From: CBDIDH01 sp965277595
GTDB lineage: Bacteria > Planctomycetota > Planctomycetia > Isosphaerales > Isosphaeraceae
Direction: 5' to 3'
Length of the DNA stretch: 64,000 bases
Assembly: GCA_965277595.1 (NCBI GenBank)
Contig: CBDIDH010000002.1
Coordinates: 2,232,001 to 2,296,000, forward strand
The first letter of the stretch is position 1. Each line of letters starts with the position of its first letter. Under the pieces are notes generated by a model. That model worked only from the letters and a program-made list of their open reading frames with translations. It did no database searches and was not told the DNA's origin. Below, piece after piece: positions 1 through 8,419 of this stretch. Both the position numbers and the translations under genes were made by a program.

Positions 1-223
1 GGATCGTGACGCGCTTGCTCAGGTTTGTCAGGCGGACCCGACCGGCGGGGAGTTCCTCGATCCGAAGGTGATCCGCCGACACATAGTCGTCTTTCAGGTC
101 GCGGCGGGCGTAGCCGTCCTTCATCTTCCGAACAACATCGACCTCCCGGCCGAACTCCAGCGGGCCTCCGGCGTGCTCGAACTGGAAAGACTCTTTCTTG
201 TTTGACACAAAGAACCGCAGCAT
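1..223 (-). CDS. FHA-domain protein, N-terminal part (cut by left edge)
   Basis: Translation of the minus strand from an ATG at 223 stays open to the window edge (74 residues). The start is preceded by a G-rich stretch (GGGCGGGGG) about 8 nt upstream. The peptide begins MLRFFVSN and carries the forkhead-associated signature: LEFGRE near residue 22, VSADHLRI near 48 (the S-x-x-H phosphopeptide-binding motif) and LTNLSKR near 66 (the Asn turn). FHA domains bind phosphothreonine peptides and often sit in front of a phosphatase, kinase-partner or regulator domain; whatever follows here lies outside the window. The FHA call is firm on motifs, and the overall function is unknown. Confidence 0.7.
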   Translation of the reverse strand, partial: MLRFFVSNKKESFQFEHAGGPLEFGREVDVVRKMKDGYARRDLKDDYVSADHLRIEELPAGRVRLTNLSKRVTI

Positions 224-463
224 CGCGATGCCCCCGCCCGACCTCGGGCTGCCCGGTCTTCCCAGCGCGCACCTCGGGATTTTCTCACCGGAACGCCACC
301 GGAGAGCCGATCGTTGACCTTTGACGACCCATTTTACTCGGTTTCCGATGTCGGGGATACAAGGCTGTCGTGTATCGATCGGATCGACAGGTCAAGGGCC
401 GACATGTTTCGGCCTGGCCTCCGGTATTCCTCAAGATCGGGTCTGCCCTTGGGATTTCGAGGC

Positions 464-940
464 ATGTCAAAACCGTCTCCGCGATTCGCCCCCGGAACCG
501 AACCGCTGGAATCGCGGTGCGTCCCCACCGCGCTGGCCGTGACCCTCTCGGCAAGCCCGAACATCTTGCGGCCGATCTTGCCGAGCAACCAGCCGCACGC
601 GGTCGGGGTTCAGCACGTCTTGCCCGTGACTCTCGCCGGAGAGATCGCCGGGCCTGTCTCGGGCAACCTGATCGTGCGCTATCAGGTCGTCGATCAGTAC
701 GGCCAGGATGAACCGATCGGAACCATCACGCACGTGATGCCCGTCAAAGGGGGTCGGTTCTTCTATTTTACCCGGATCGGGCTGAGCGACCACCGCGACC
801 CGCATATTCCCGGCGGGCGGCAGTACCAGGTGATCGTCACGGCCGAGACCGTCAATGGCTCGGGGACGGCCACGGCCTCGGTCACCGTGCCGCCGGTCGG
901 ATTCTTCGCCAAGGCCGCGCGGCTCGCCAGGTCGCATTGA
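464..940 (+). CDS. Small exported protein with planctomycete extracellular motif
   Basis: 158 residues from ATG 464; the frame is open further upstream (to 314), but the family motif begins just after residue 1. The N-terminus reads F-A-P-G-T-E-P-L-E-S-R-C-V, the planctomycete extracellular motif (Planc_extracel, PF07595) that marks exported proteins of this phylum. The rest (residues 25-145) looks like one beta-sandwich module: alternating hydrophobic strands with VRYQVVDQYG and YQVIVTAETVNGSGTATASV. No catalytic residues are recognisable. It stands alone between a divergent FHA gene and the NuoEF-like gene 219 bp downstream. Role unknown; possibly a surface or matrix protein. Confidence 0.6.
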   Translation: MSKPSPRFAPGTEPLESRCVPTALAVTLSASPNILRPILPSNQPHAVGVQHVLPVTLAGEIAGPVSGNLIVRYQVVDQYGQDEPIGTITHVMPVKGGRFFYFTRIGLSDHRDPHIPGGRQYQVIVTAETVNGSGTATASVTVPPVGFFAKAARLARSH

Positions 941-1159
941 GTCGGCTACTGACAAGGGTCTGACACTCTGCCTTCGCGGGTCTTGACGGACGATCGGATT
1001 CGCGTCCTTGATTTGAGGGTTGTTGACGCGAGATCGCCTGTCCATTACCTTTAATTTGGCAATGGCCCGACGGGTCGATGGGCGACCCGAGACCTGCCCT
1101 CGTCCGACGCGCCACGGCCTTCCATCCAGGAAGGCTGGAACCATCGAGGTTGATCAACG

Positions 1160-2953
1160 ATGCCGGTCGAAGGTTCGGTCGTCGAGGCGCTGCACGAGAT
1201 CCAGCAGCGATGCGGATACCTGCCGAAGACAGAACTGGAAGCCCTCGCGGGGCGCGAGCCGGAATATCCGCTGCACCGCCTGCACGAGGTCGCCAGTTTT
1301 TTCCCGCACTTCCTGCTTGAGCCGCAACCGGCACTGGACGTGCGCGTCTGCCGCGACATGGCCTGTCATCTCGCCAACGCCCCCAGCCTTCGCGAAGATC
1401 TTGAGGCCTTCGCCGCCGAACAGGGGCCGGACCGTCTGATCGTCGGCGGCGTCTCCTGCCTTGGCCGTTGCGACGCCGCGCCCGCGATCCTGATCGGCGA
1501 GAAGGCGCTCTCCGGACTGACCTCGGCCGCATATCGGAACGCGGTGGCCAGCGCTCTGAACTCACCCGAGGCGCACGCTCACTCGAATTCGCACGGGTCC
1601 GAGCCCGCCATTCCCGCGGGACCGGCGACCGGCTGGCGGATCGATCCCTATGAGGGTCGAGAAGACTACGCGGCGGCCCGACGGTTCGTCGCCAACCCCG
1701 ACCGCGAGGCGTTCACCGAAGCCCTCAAGATCGGCGACCTTCGCGGCATGGGCGGAGCCGGCGTCTGGGCGCACCTCAAGTGGAACGACGTTCGACGCGC
1801 ACCGGGCGAGACCAAGTATGTCGTCTGCAACGCCGATGAGAGCGAGCCGACCACCTTCAAGGATCGTGAATTGCTGCTGCGAACGCCACAGATCGTCATC
1901 GAAGGGGTGATCCTGGGCGCTCTCTTCGTCGGCGCCGAGCGAGCGTACATCTACATCCGCCACGAATATCCTGACCAGATTGCCGCGGTCCGCTCGGCGA
2001 TTCGACGGGCCGAGGCGATGGGCATCTGCGGCGAGGAGGTCCTGGGGACGGGTCGTCGCCTGATCGTCGAGGTCTTCGTCAGTCCGGGCGGGTACATCTG
2101 TGGTGAGCAGAGCGCCCTGATCGAGGCGATGGAAGGGAAGCGCGGCGAGCCGCGGAACAAACCGCCGCTTCTGGAAACGAACGGCCTTCACGATAAGCCG
2201 ACCTTGCTGAGCAACGTTGAGACCTTCGCCTGGGTTCCCGCGATCGCCGTGCGCGGGGGTGACTGGTATCGCGACCTCGGAATCAACGGCTGCAAAGGGG
2301 CGCGATTCTTCTCGATCTGCGGCGATCTGAACCGCCCCGGCGTTTACGAGGTTCCCAACGGAATCACCCTTCGCGAGTTAATCGAGGATCGCGCGGGGGG
2401 GATGCGCGGCGGTCGGGCCTTGAAGGCGTATGCCCCGTCGGGCCCTTCCGGCGGATTTCTGCCCGCCAAACTGGAACGCGGTGCCCTGGCTCGCGGATTT
2501 GAGAAGCGAGTTTCCGAGCGCTTTCTCGCCGAGCGAATGCCCGAAGGGGCCACGCACCTTGACGTGCTCGACCTGGAACTGGACCTTCAGGTCTTTCGCG
2601 ACCTTGGCCTGATGCTCGGCGCGGGGATGATGGTCTACGCCGAAGGGGCGAACATGGTCGACCAGGCCCTGAACGCCACCCAGTTCTTCCGCAACGAGTC
2701 GTGCGGCAAGTGCGTGCCGTGTCGCCTTGGCTCGCAGAAAATGGTCGACATGGCGACCGGCCTGGTCAATCGGTCCTACGATCCATCAACCTTGCCTGTC
2801 GTTGAAGGGGTCATGAAGGAGTTGCAGCGGGCGATGGAAATGACCTCGATCTGCGGTCTGGGGATGGTCGCCGCCAACCCGATGGCCACCGCCCTGCGTC
2901 ACTTTCGAGACGACCTCGCTGTTTACCTTCGGCCCGGGGCTGGGCCTTCCTGA
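1160..2953 (+). CDS. Fused NuoE-NuoF type NADH-oxidising flavoprotein
   Basis: 597 residues. Residues 1-135 are a NuoE-like [2Fe-2S] thioredoxin fold with the four ligands C64, C69, C100 and C104 (C-x4-C and C-x3-C). Residues 155-597 are NuoF-like: glycine-rich RGMGGAGV at 195-202, the FMN-site CNADESEP at 223-230, and a [4Fe-4S] motif C515-x2-C518-x2-C521 with C565. The same domain order occurs in HoxF of NAD-reducing hydrogenases. Expected reaction: NADH oxidation at FMN with electrons passed to iron-sulfur centres in the cytoplasm. The next gene (67 bp on, same strand) supplies NuoG-type clusters, so the two probably form one module. No hydrogenase, formate dehydrogenase or complex I membrane subunits are seen nearby. 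A TTGACG at 1023-1028 could be a -35 element but lacks a good -10. Confidence 0.9.
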   Translation: MPVEGSVVEALHEIQQRCGYLPKTELEALAGREPEYPLHRLHEVASFFPHFLLEPQPALDVRVCRDMACHLANAPSLREDLEAFAAEQGPDRLIVGGVSCLGRCDAAPAILIGEKALSGLTSAAYRNAVASALNSPEAHAHSNSHGSEPAIPAGPATGWRIDPYEGREDYAAARRFVANPDREAFTEALKIGDLRGMGGAGVWAHLKWNDVRRAPGETKYVVCNADESEPTTFKDRELLLRTPQIVIEGVILGALFVGAERAYIYIRHEYPDQIAAVRSAIRRAEAMGICGEEVLGTGRRLIVEVFVSPGGYICGEQSALIEAMEGKRGEPRNKPPLLETNGLHDKPTLLSNVETFAWVPAIAVRGGDWYRDLGINGCKGARFFSICGDLNRPGVYEVPNGITLRELIEDRAGGMRGGRALKAYAPSGPSGGFLPAKLERGALARGFEKRVSERFLAERMPEGATHLDVLDLELDLQVFRDLGLMLGAGMMVYAEGANMVDQALNATQFFRNESCGKCVPCRLGSQKMVDMATGLVNRSYDPSTLPVVEGVMKELQRAMEMTSICGLGMVAANPMATALRHFRDDLAVYLRPGAGPS

Positions 2954-3020
2954 GTCAGCCATCGGTCATTCCGTCCGTCCGCGGATCGCCCCCGAGACAC
3001 GTACCCCCGGAGAGACCGAG

Positions 3021-5513
3021 ATGAGCACCTCCTTCGACTCCACGATTGACGAAGGCTTTCAAGAGGAAGAAGAAGGTCTCTTCGCGCGAGACGTCGAGGG
3101 CCGCCTGATCCGCATGGACAAGGTGACCGCCGACGATTTCGACAAGGACATCACACTGACGATCGACGGCCGCCCGGTCACCGTCAAGAAGGCCGTGCCG
3201 GCGACCGATGCGCAGGGAAACCTGTTGAAGGACGATCGCGGACGCGTGATCCCTCGGGCGACGACGATTTACGACGCCGCCTCGCAGCTTTACGCGGGCG
3301 ATCCCGAAGGGAACCCGATCCCGATCCTCTGCCATCGCGACCACCTTCACCCGGTCGGCGTCTGCCGGGTCTGCGTCGTTGAGATCGCCAAGGTCAAGCG
3401 CGGCAAGAAACAGACCGAGCGCAAGCTCTTGCCGGCCTGTCAGCACCGGGTCGAGGAGACGATGGAGATCCAGACCCTCGCCTCGCCGAATGACCCGGCG
3501 GCGGGCGAGCGCATCCGGTCCTCGGTCCGCGTCCTGGCCGAGTTGTTGATGACCGACCATCCCTCGCCCTGCGCCAAGGAAAAGCAAACCGGCGACTGCG
3601 AGCTGGAGGCCCTGGCGCGTCGGCTGGAGGTGAAGAAACCTCGGTTCCCAGGCAAGGAAAAGCCCAAACCGAAGGACGAAAGCTCGCTGGTGATCGCCGT
3701 TGACCACGACGCCTGTATCCTTTGCGACCGTTGCGTCCGGGGCTGCAACGACGTCCGCGATAACCAGGTCATCGGCCGGATGGCCAAGGGGTACAAGGCC
3801 CGGATCGCCTTTGACCTCGACGCGCCGATGGGCGGGTCGTCGTGCGTCGCCTGTGGCGAGTGCATGGTTTCCTGCCCGACCGGCGCCTTGACGCATCGCG
3901 GAGCGGTCGAGGCCGACCCGTGGAAGGGAGTCACCCCGGCGCCGGCTCCGGTCCGCGTGGCGGAACTGTATGAGCACCCGCTCGCCGACGTTCGACATGC
4001 CTTCTCGGGGGTCGCCCCGGCCTTCCTTCAGTGGAATGCGCACGCGGTCGTTCGCCGACAGTATAAAAAGGGTGATGTGATCTGCCGCGAAGGGACCTTC
4101 GGCTCGACCGCCTTCCTGATCGAGAAGGGATCGGTTGAGGTCTACCTCAAGACGCCTCAAAAGCACGTTGCCGACCGCGCCCGAACGGGTCTCTTTGGCC
4201 GGTTCAAGAGCCTTCTTCTCTCGCGCGACGATGAAAGTCGGCCCGGCGAGGACGGGCAAACCAACATCACGATTGATGCTCCCGTCGCGCTGACGACCAG
4301 GCGCCCGCAGGCCGTGATGTCCGTGGGCGATCTCTTCGGCGAGATGACCTGCATGAACTTCTACCCCAGGTCGGCGACCGTCCGGGCGGCGGAAGATTGC
4401 ACCATCCTGGAGATGCTTCGCAACGTCCTTTACATCATGCAGCGAAGCCCCTCCTTCCGCGCTGTTTTGGAAAAAAATTATCGCGACAGGGCGATCAGCA
4501 GCCACCTTCGCAACGTCTCGATTTTTTCCTCGCTCCGCAATGACCAGGCGGGCTTTGACGCTCTGATTGACGAGCTTCGGCCCAAGGTCCAGCTTCGTCG
4601 GTGCGAGCCGGGCGAGGTCATTTTCCGTCAAGGAGCGCCCGCGACCGACGGGTTTTACATCGTTCGCACCGGGTTCGTGAAAGTCTCGCAAACCCGCCCC
4701 GGCGGCGAACACGTTCTGAGTTATGTCGGACCCGGCGGCCACTTCGGAGAGATCGGCCTTCTCTCCGAGATTCCCGAGATCCGCGCCCAGACGACCCCCG
4801 GCGTTCGAACGGCCTCGTGTACCGCGCTCGACCACGTCGACCTGGTTCGGATCTCCGCGGGCGACTTCCGCGACATCCTCAACCGGTTCCCCGAGGCTGT
4901 TCGCAAGCCCTTGATTGAAAGCTCTCTGGCCCTGCTCGCCAGGAATTCCGTTGCCGACATCCGGTCGCATAACGAGTCGCTTGACTCATTCCTCGGCCAG
5001 GGTTTGATGAACGCTCAGGCCCTGCTGGTGCTCGACCTCGACAAGTGCACGCGCTGCGATGAGTGTACCAAGGCCTGTTCCGACACCCATGAGGGGGTGA
5101 CCCGCCTGATTCGCGAGGGCCTTCGATACGACAAGTTCCTGGTCGCCAGCTCGTGCCGGTCGTGCCTCGACCCGTACTGCATGGTCGGCTGTCCGGTCGG
5201 CTCGATCCGCCGTCGCGACTCTCGCGAGATCATCATTGAGGACTGGTGCATCGGCTGCGGCAAGTGTGCCGAGAATTGCCCTTACGGCAACATCAACATG
5301 CACCCCTTTCCCACCGACGAGAAGGCCCCCGACCCGGACAACTCAGGGCGAATGCTCGCGGTCGTTCGACAGAAGGCGACGACCTGCGACCTGTGTCACG
5401 ACCTCGGCCCCAAGGCCGAGCCGAGTTGCGTCTACGCCTGCCCGCACGACGCCGCGCACCGGATGACCGGCTCCGATCTCTTCAACCTTGTCACCAAACC
5501 GCAAGACGGTTGA
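3021..5513 (+). CDS. Multidomain iron-sulfur protein with two cyclic-nucleotide-binding domains
   Basis: 830 residues, cytoplasmic in appearance. Order: plant-type [2Fe-2S] ferredoxin as in NuoG/HoxU (C104, C115, C118, C140); a His-Cys cluster site H180/C184/C193 in which the usual middle Cys is a Glu (residue 187); two [4Fe-4S] sites (C232/235/238/242 and C275/278/281/285). Then two cNMP-binding domains (about 331-485 and 495-630), each with an FGE plus R-[ST]-A phosphate-binding cassette (residues 439-452 and 575-598). The C-terminus (670-815) holds four ferredoxin-type Cys groups in the DmsB/HybA style (C676-686, C712-724, C743-753, C789-807). It should take electrons from the NuoEF-like partner just upstream and hand them on, possibly gated by a cyclic nucleotide. 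Partner and effector are inference. The start ATG follows GGAGAGACCGAG. Confidence 0.85.
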   Translation: MSTSFDSTIDEGFQEEEEGLFARDVEGRLIRMDKVTADDFDKDITLTIDGRPVTVKKAVPATDAQGNLLKDDRGRVIPRATTIYDAASQLYAGDPEGNPIPILCHRDHLHPVGVCRVCVVEIAKVKRGKKQTERKLLPACQHRVEETMEIQTLASPNDPAAGERIRSSVRVLAELLMTDHPSPCAKEKQTGDCELEALARRLEVKKPRFPGKEKPKPKDESSLVIAVDHDACILCDRCVRGCNDVRDNQVIGRMAKGYKARIAFDLDAPMGGSSCVACGECMVSCPTGALTHRGAVEADPWKGVTPAPAPVRVAELYEHPLADVRHAFSGVAPAFLQWNAHAVVRRQYKKGDVICREGTFGSTAFLIEKGSVEVYLKTPQKHVADRARTGLFGRFKSLLLSRDDESRPGEDGQTNITIDAPVALTTRRPQAVMSVGDLFGEMTCMNFYPRSATVRAAEDCTILEMLRNVLYIMQRSPSFRAVLEKNYRDRAISSHLRNVSIFSSLRNDQAGFDALIDELRPKVQLRRCEPGEVIFRQGAPATDGFYIVRTGFVKVSQTRPGGEHVLSYVGPGGHFGEIGLLSEIPEIRAQTTPGVRTASCTALDHVDLVRISAGDFRDILNRFPEAVRKPLIESSLALLARNSVADIRSHNESLDSFLGQGLMNAQALLVLDLDKCTRCDECTKACSDTHEGVTRLIREGLRYDKFLVASSCRSCLDPYCMVGCPVGSIRRRDSREIIIEDWCIGCGKCAENCPYGNINMHPFPTDEKAPDPDNSGRMLAVVRQKATTCDLCHDLGPKAEPSCVYACPHDAAHRMTGSDLFNLVTKPQDG

Positions 5514-5548
5514 GTCGGTCAGGCGAGAGATGTTGCCAGGGACGACGC

Positions 5549-7114
5549 TTACCGGGGAGCCTTGTTCAGCGTTCCCAGCAGGAATTGCTTGAGATCGGCC
5601 CTGGAAGCGTTGCCGCGGGCGAGAGGCCCAGACCCGGGCGCGGTCAGGCTCTCGCCGTGATAACGATGACACTCCGCGCAGTTATACCCCGCGCCTCCGG
5701 TGACGGAGGTCGCCGACCTGGCGCGGGGGGCGTGGCAGGTCTGACAGACGGCTAGATTCGGTAGCATCACGTCGGCATTGGTGTGCGAGGCTTTGGCGTC
5801 GTCGGGATAGGCCTGGGCATGGCAGAGCCGGCAACTGACGGCCTGGTGCGCGGAGTGATCAAACGCGGCCTTCTTGAACCAGACGTCGGGGACACCCTGC
5901 GGGGCAACCCGGATGTCCTTCTTGGGGTCCCAGGCGGTCAGGGTGGCGACCTCGCGGTTACCCGCGGCGGCGTCGAGATAGTGGTGGCACTCGGCGCAAC
6001 GTTTCTCGCCAAAGATCGTTTTTTCCGCCTTGGTCACTCGGTCGCCGACGATGCGCCTTGCCGCGACGATCTCGGGGCGATCGGCGTGACCGGGGATCGG
6101 TCGGAAGGTTCGCGTCTCCTTCAGGTCGGGATGCTCTTGCAGATAGTCGGCGGAGTACGATTGCCAGAGCGCCTGGTCAACCCCGGCAAGCGTGAGCGCG
6201 TGGGGCAGGGGAGGCCGCGCCGGATCGAAGTTGAGCGGGTGACAGGCACGGCAATCGTTTTCAAACCGGATGGGCTTCATCAAGGGGCCGGTGCCAGGTC
6301 CGCGATCACCCTCGGAGCGGTGGCAGGTGGCGCAACTGAGCTGAATTCCTTCCGTTTCCTTGTGGCCAGGCTCGCGATAGCGGGGGCGATCTTCGGGGGC
6401 GAGGTCGGCCAGGGTCTTCAAGGGTGGGTCGCCCGCCTTCTGGGTGAATCCGCGCGTCAAGTGAAGGGCGTGGTTAAACTTGATCCGCCCCGGATCGACG
6501 GCGGCCTTGCCATCCCGGAAAAGGGCAAACTCGGGGTGATGGGCGCGGTTGGCGTCAAACTGACTGACCGAGCCGACGACGTTGAGCGCGGTCCCAGTTT
6601 TGGTATGCGAGGCGAGCGCGGCGTGGCAGCGTGTGCAATCCTGATCGGCCACGGCGACGAGCGAGGCGGCTCGGCCGCGGTGGTCGCGGTGGCAACTCGC
6701 GCACGAGGAGGCGTCCTCGGTCAGGACCGCCTCGTGGTGGCCTCCTGCGTCGTGGCAAGACTGACAGTGCGTGTCGCCTCCGCGCGCGTGAGGGACAAAC
6801 CGGGCGGTCCAGGCGGAGCCGTCAATCGGCGTGAAGGGGACGTGGCAGGCCTCGCATTCGGCGTCCCAGGTCGCGTGCACCCTGGCAAGCGGGCCGGGGG
6901 TGATCAGGGAAAGGGTCCGCTCGGAACGGTTCGCCCACCCCCGGACATCCCATCCCAGGCCGCTCACCCAGAAAACGACCGCCAGGGCCGCGACGACAGA
7001 GAGCCAGAGCTTCCCGCGCGTCAGCCGGTCCCGCGTCTTGTAATAATCCAGGTTGATCCGGCCCGTCCGTTGCTTCCCGGTCTCACGCGGCTGGCCCGTC
7101 GGGTTCGGTGACAT
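5549..7114 (-). CDS. Membrane-anchored decahaem cytochrome c
   Basis: 521 residues from ATG 7114; a GTG at 7174 would add 20 residues without a hydrophobic start. One N-terminal membrane segment (about residues 36-55, KLWLSVVAALAVVFWVSGLG) anchors it with the bulk outside. Ten CxxCH haem motifs are visible: CEACH, CQSCH, CASCH, CTRCH, CATCH, CRACH, CAECH, CRLCH, CQTCH, CAECH, with many spare His for axial ligation. The gene lies 94 bp downstream of the cytochrome b-like gene on the same strand and converges on the NADH-side genes with only 35 bp between stops. The likely role is the periplasmic wire that accepts electrons from the membrane subunit. The precise cytochrome family is not recognised. 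Confidence 0.88.
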   Translation of the reverse strand: MSPNPTGQPRETGKQRTGRINLDYYKTRDRLTRGKLWLSVVAALAVVFWVSGLGWDVRGWANRSERTLSLITPGPLARVHATWDAECEACHVPFTPIDGSAWTARFVPHARGGDTHCQSCHDAGGHHEAVLTEDASSCASCHRDHRGRAASLVAVADQDCTRCHAALASHTKTGTALNVVGSVSQFDANRAHHPEFALFRDGKAAVDPGRIKFNHALHLTRGFTQKAGDPPLKTLADLAPEDRPRYREPGHKETEGIQLSCATCHRSEGDRGPGTGPLMKPIRFENDCRACHPLNFDPARPPLPHALTLAGVDQALWQSYSADYLQEHPDLKETRTFRPIPGHADRPEIVAARRIVGDRVTKAEKTIFGEKRCAECHHYLDAAAGNREVATLTAWDPKKDIRVAPQGVPDVWFKKAAFDHSAHQAVSCRLCHAQAYPDDAKASHTNADVMLPNLAVCQTCHAPRARSATSVTGGAGYNCAECHRYHGESLTAPGSGPLARGNASRADLKQFLLGTLNKAPR

Positions 7115-7208
7115 GCGTTGTCGCCTGATAACTGTTGGTTGAGAACCGGTGCGAAATTGCGAGGGGGCTACCACTGCGACTGTCCGCGAACGGAAACCGA
7201 CGTCTCTC

Positions 7209-8171
7209 TTAATAATAGCGCAGGGCGTAATAAATGTGGGCGATCATCATGAGAAACATGGCGACCGAGATCGGCAGGTGAACCCAGAGCCAGCCGTGCA
7301 GCCAGGCATGAATCCGGGCCTGAAGGTCAAACTGCCTGCGCTGGTTGCAAACGTCTTCAAGCATGGCGAGCGCGGGATACGCGGCGGGCGGAATCTGTGT
7401 CCGGGCGTTCTGAAAGATCAGGACCGCGCGTCGGGCGGAGGCCAGGCGCATCCCCCGGCCGTTCGAGGCACGCAGGTAAGGGGCCACGTTCTCTTCAAAG
7501 AAGGCGAGAAGATATTCGGAGCCGGGGACCTCGCGGAGTTGCCCAGTCTGAAGAAACTTCCCCTGCACGGGTCCCGATTCGCGGACCGCTCCGATGACCA
7601 GAAACGACTTCTTCTGATTGTTCGACGCTGTGGCCACGGCCTCCGGTTCTTCCTCGCCGCAGGTCACCCGAACAACCCGGCCCGCCTCTTCCAGAAGACC
7701 TTCGAGGATGTTGCCGATCTGCGAACGAATCGTTTCGGCGGGGACGTTCTCGAACATGACCCTCGGCAGAAACTGCTGGAGCACGAGGCCCCAGATGCCG
7801 CTGACGATCACCAGGAGAAAGGCGAACATCAGGACACTGGAGAGCGATCCGCTCCACCATCGAAAGCCACTGTGCAGGACGATCAGGGGGAGACAGAGAA
7901 ATCCCAGCCAGATGTGTGCCTTCATCCAGAGCTTGGCCCGGCCGACCCGCGCGGCCCGGTATTTCTTGCGCGGCCAGAGCAGCATCTCGAAGACGATGAT
8001 CAGGCCGCCAATCACGCCGAGCGTGAGCCCTGGCAGGCTTCCGCCGCCGAGTAAGTCGCCGGCGCGCGCCGATGCGAGACCGTACCAGGCCGCCGCCGCG
8101 AGGGTCGCCGCCAGCGTGGCGACGAACCAGCTTCGGTGTTCGGGCCAGCTCCCGCCTCGGAAGATCAACAT
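7209..8171 (-). CDS. Diheme cytochrome b-like integral membrane protein
   Basis: 320 residues with about five membrane helices (roughly 14-34, 47-66, 86-106, 111-135, 290-316). Two helices each carry paired histidines with 13 residues between them: H86/H100 and H298/H312, the spacing that holds two stacked haems b in bc1-type cytochrome b. Extra His at 288 and 292 lie at the start of the last helix. A soluble stretch of about 150 residues (140-285) separates the two His-bearing regions, which is unlike canonical cytochrome b. Its decahaem neighbour follows on the same strand, so it probably moves electrons across the inner membrane between the cytoplasmic iron-sulfur proteins or quinone and the periplasmic haems. 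Function is inferred from the His pattern and context. Confidence 0.7.
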   Translation of the reverse strand: MLIFRGGSWPEHRSWFVATLAATLAAAAWYGLASARAGDLLGGGSLPGLTLGVIGGLIIVFEMLLWPRKKYRAARVGRAKLWMKAHIWLGFLCLPLIVLHSGFRWWSGSLSSVLMFAFLLVIVSGIWGLVLQQFLPRVMFENVPAETIRSQIGNILEGLLEEAGRVVRVTCGEEEPEAVATASNNQKKSFLVIGAVRESGPVQGKFLQTGQLREVPGSEYLLAFFEENVAPYLRASNGRGMRLASARRAVLIFQNARTQIPPAAYPALAMLEDVCNQRRQFDLQARIHAWLHGWLWVHLPISVAMFLMMIAHIYYALRYY

Positions 8172-8419
8172 GAGTTGGTCCCGCTACTTCTGCCCATCCG
8201 GCCGACCGCGGCCGCGCCCCTTTGAGCGGCCCTCGCGGTACGGTCGTCAAACGTTCATAACAGGCGCATCGCGCGGTGTCAACCGAACGGCACGCCCGAT
8301 GGCGATTCTCAGGTTATACTAGGACGTCGGGCCCCAGTTGCGAAAGGTCGCGCCATGGGCGATCATTGAGATTGGATCGGTCGTATCGACTCGCATTGCC
8401 GCCTTCCCCTGGGGGAACG

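Noticed and set aside
2955..4970. Minus-strand open frame of 671 codons opposite the iron-sulfur protein gene
   Set aside because: The plus strand encodes recognisable domains with all cluster cysteines. The opposite frame has no domain and low-complexity Arg/Asp/Gly composition typical of a GC-rich shadow.
1160..5513. Start of a complete respiratory complex I operon
   Set aside because: Neither nuoA-D nor nuoH-N type genes follow; the second gene ends in DmsB-type ferredoxin sites and is followed by convergent cytochrome genes.
1160..5513. NAD-reducing hydrogenase (HoxFU)
   Set aside because: The domain order fits HoxF/HoxU, but no hydrogenase small or large subunit with NiFe motifs is present in the window.
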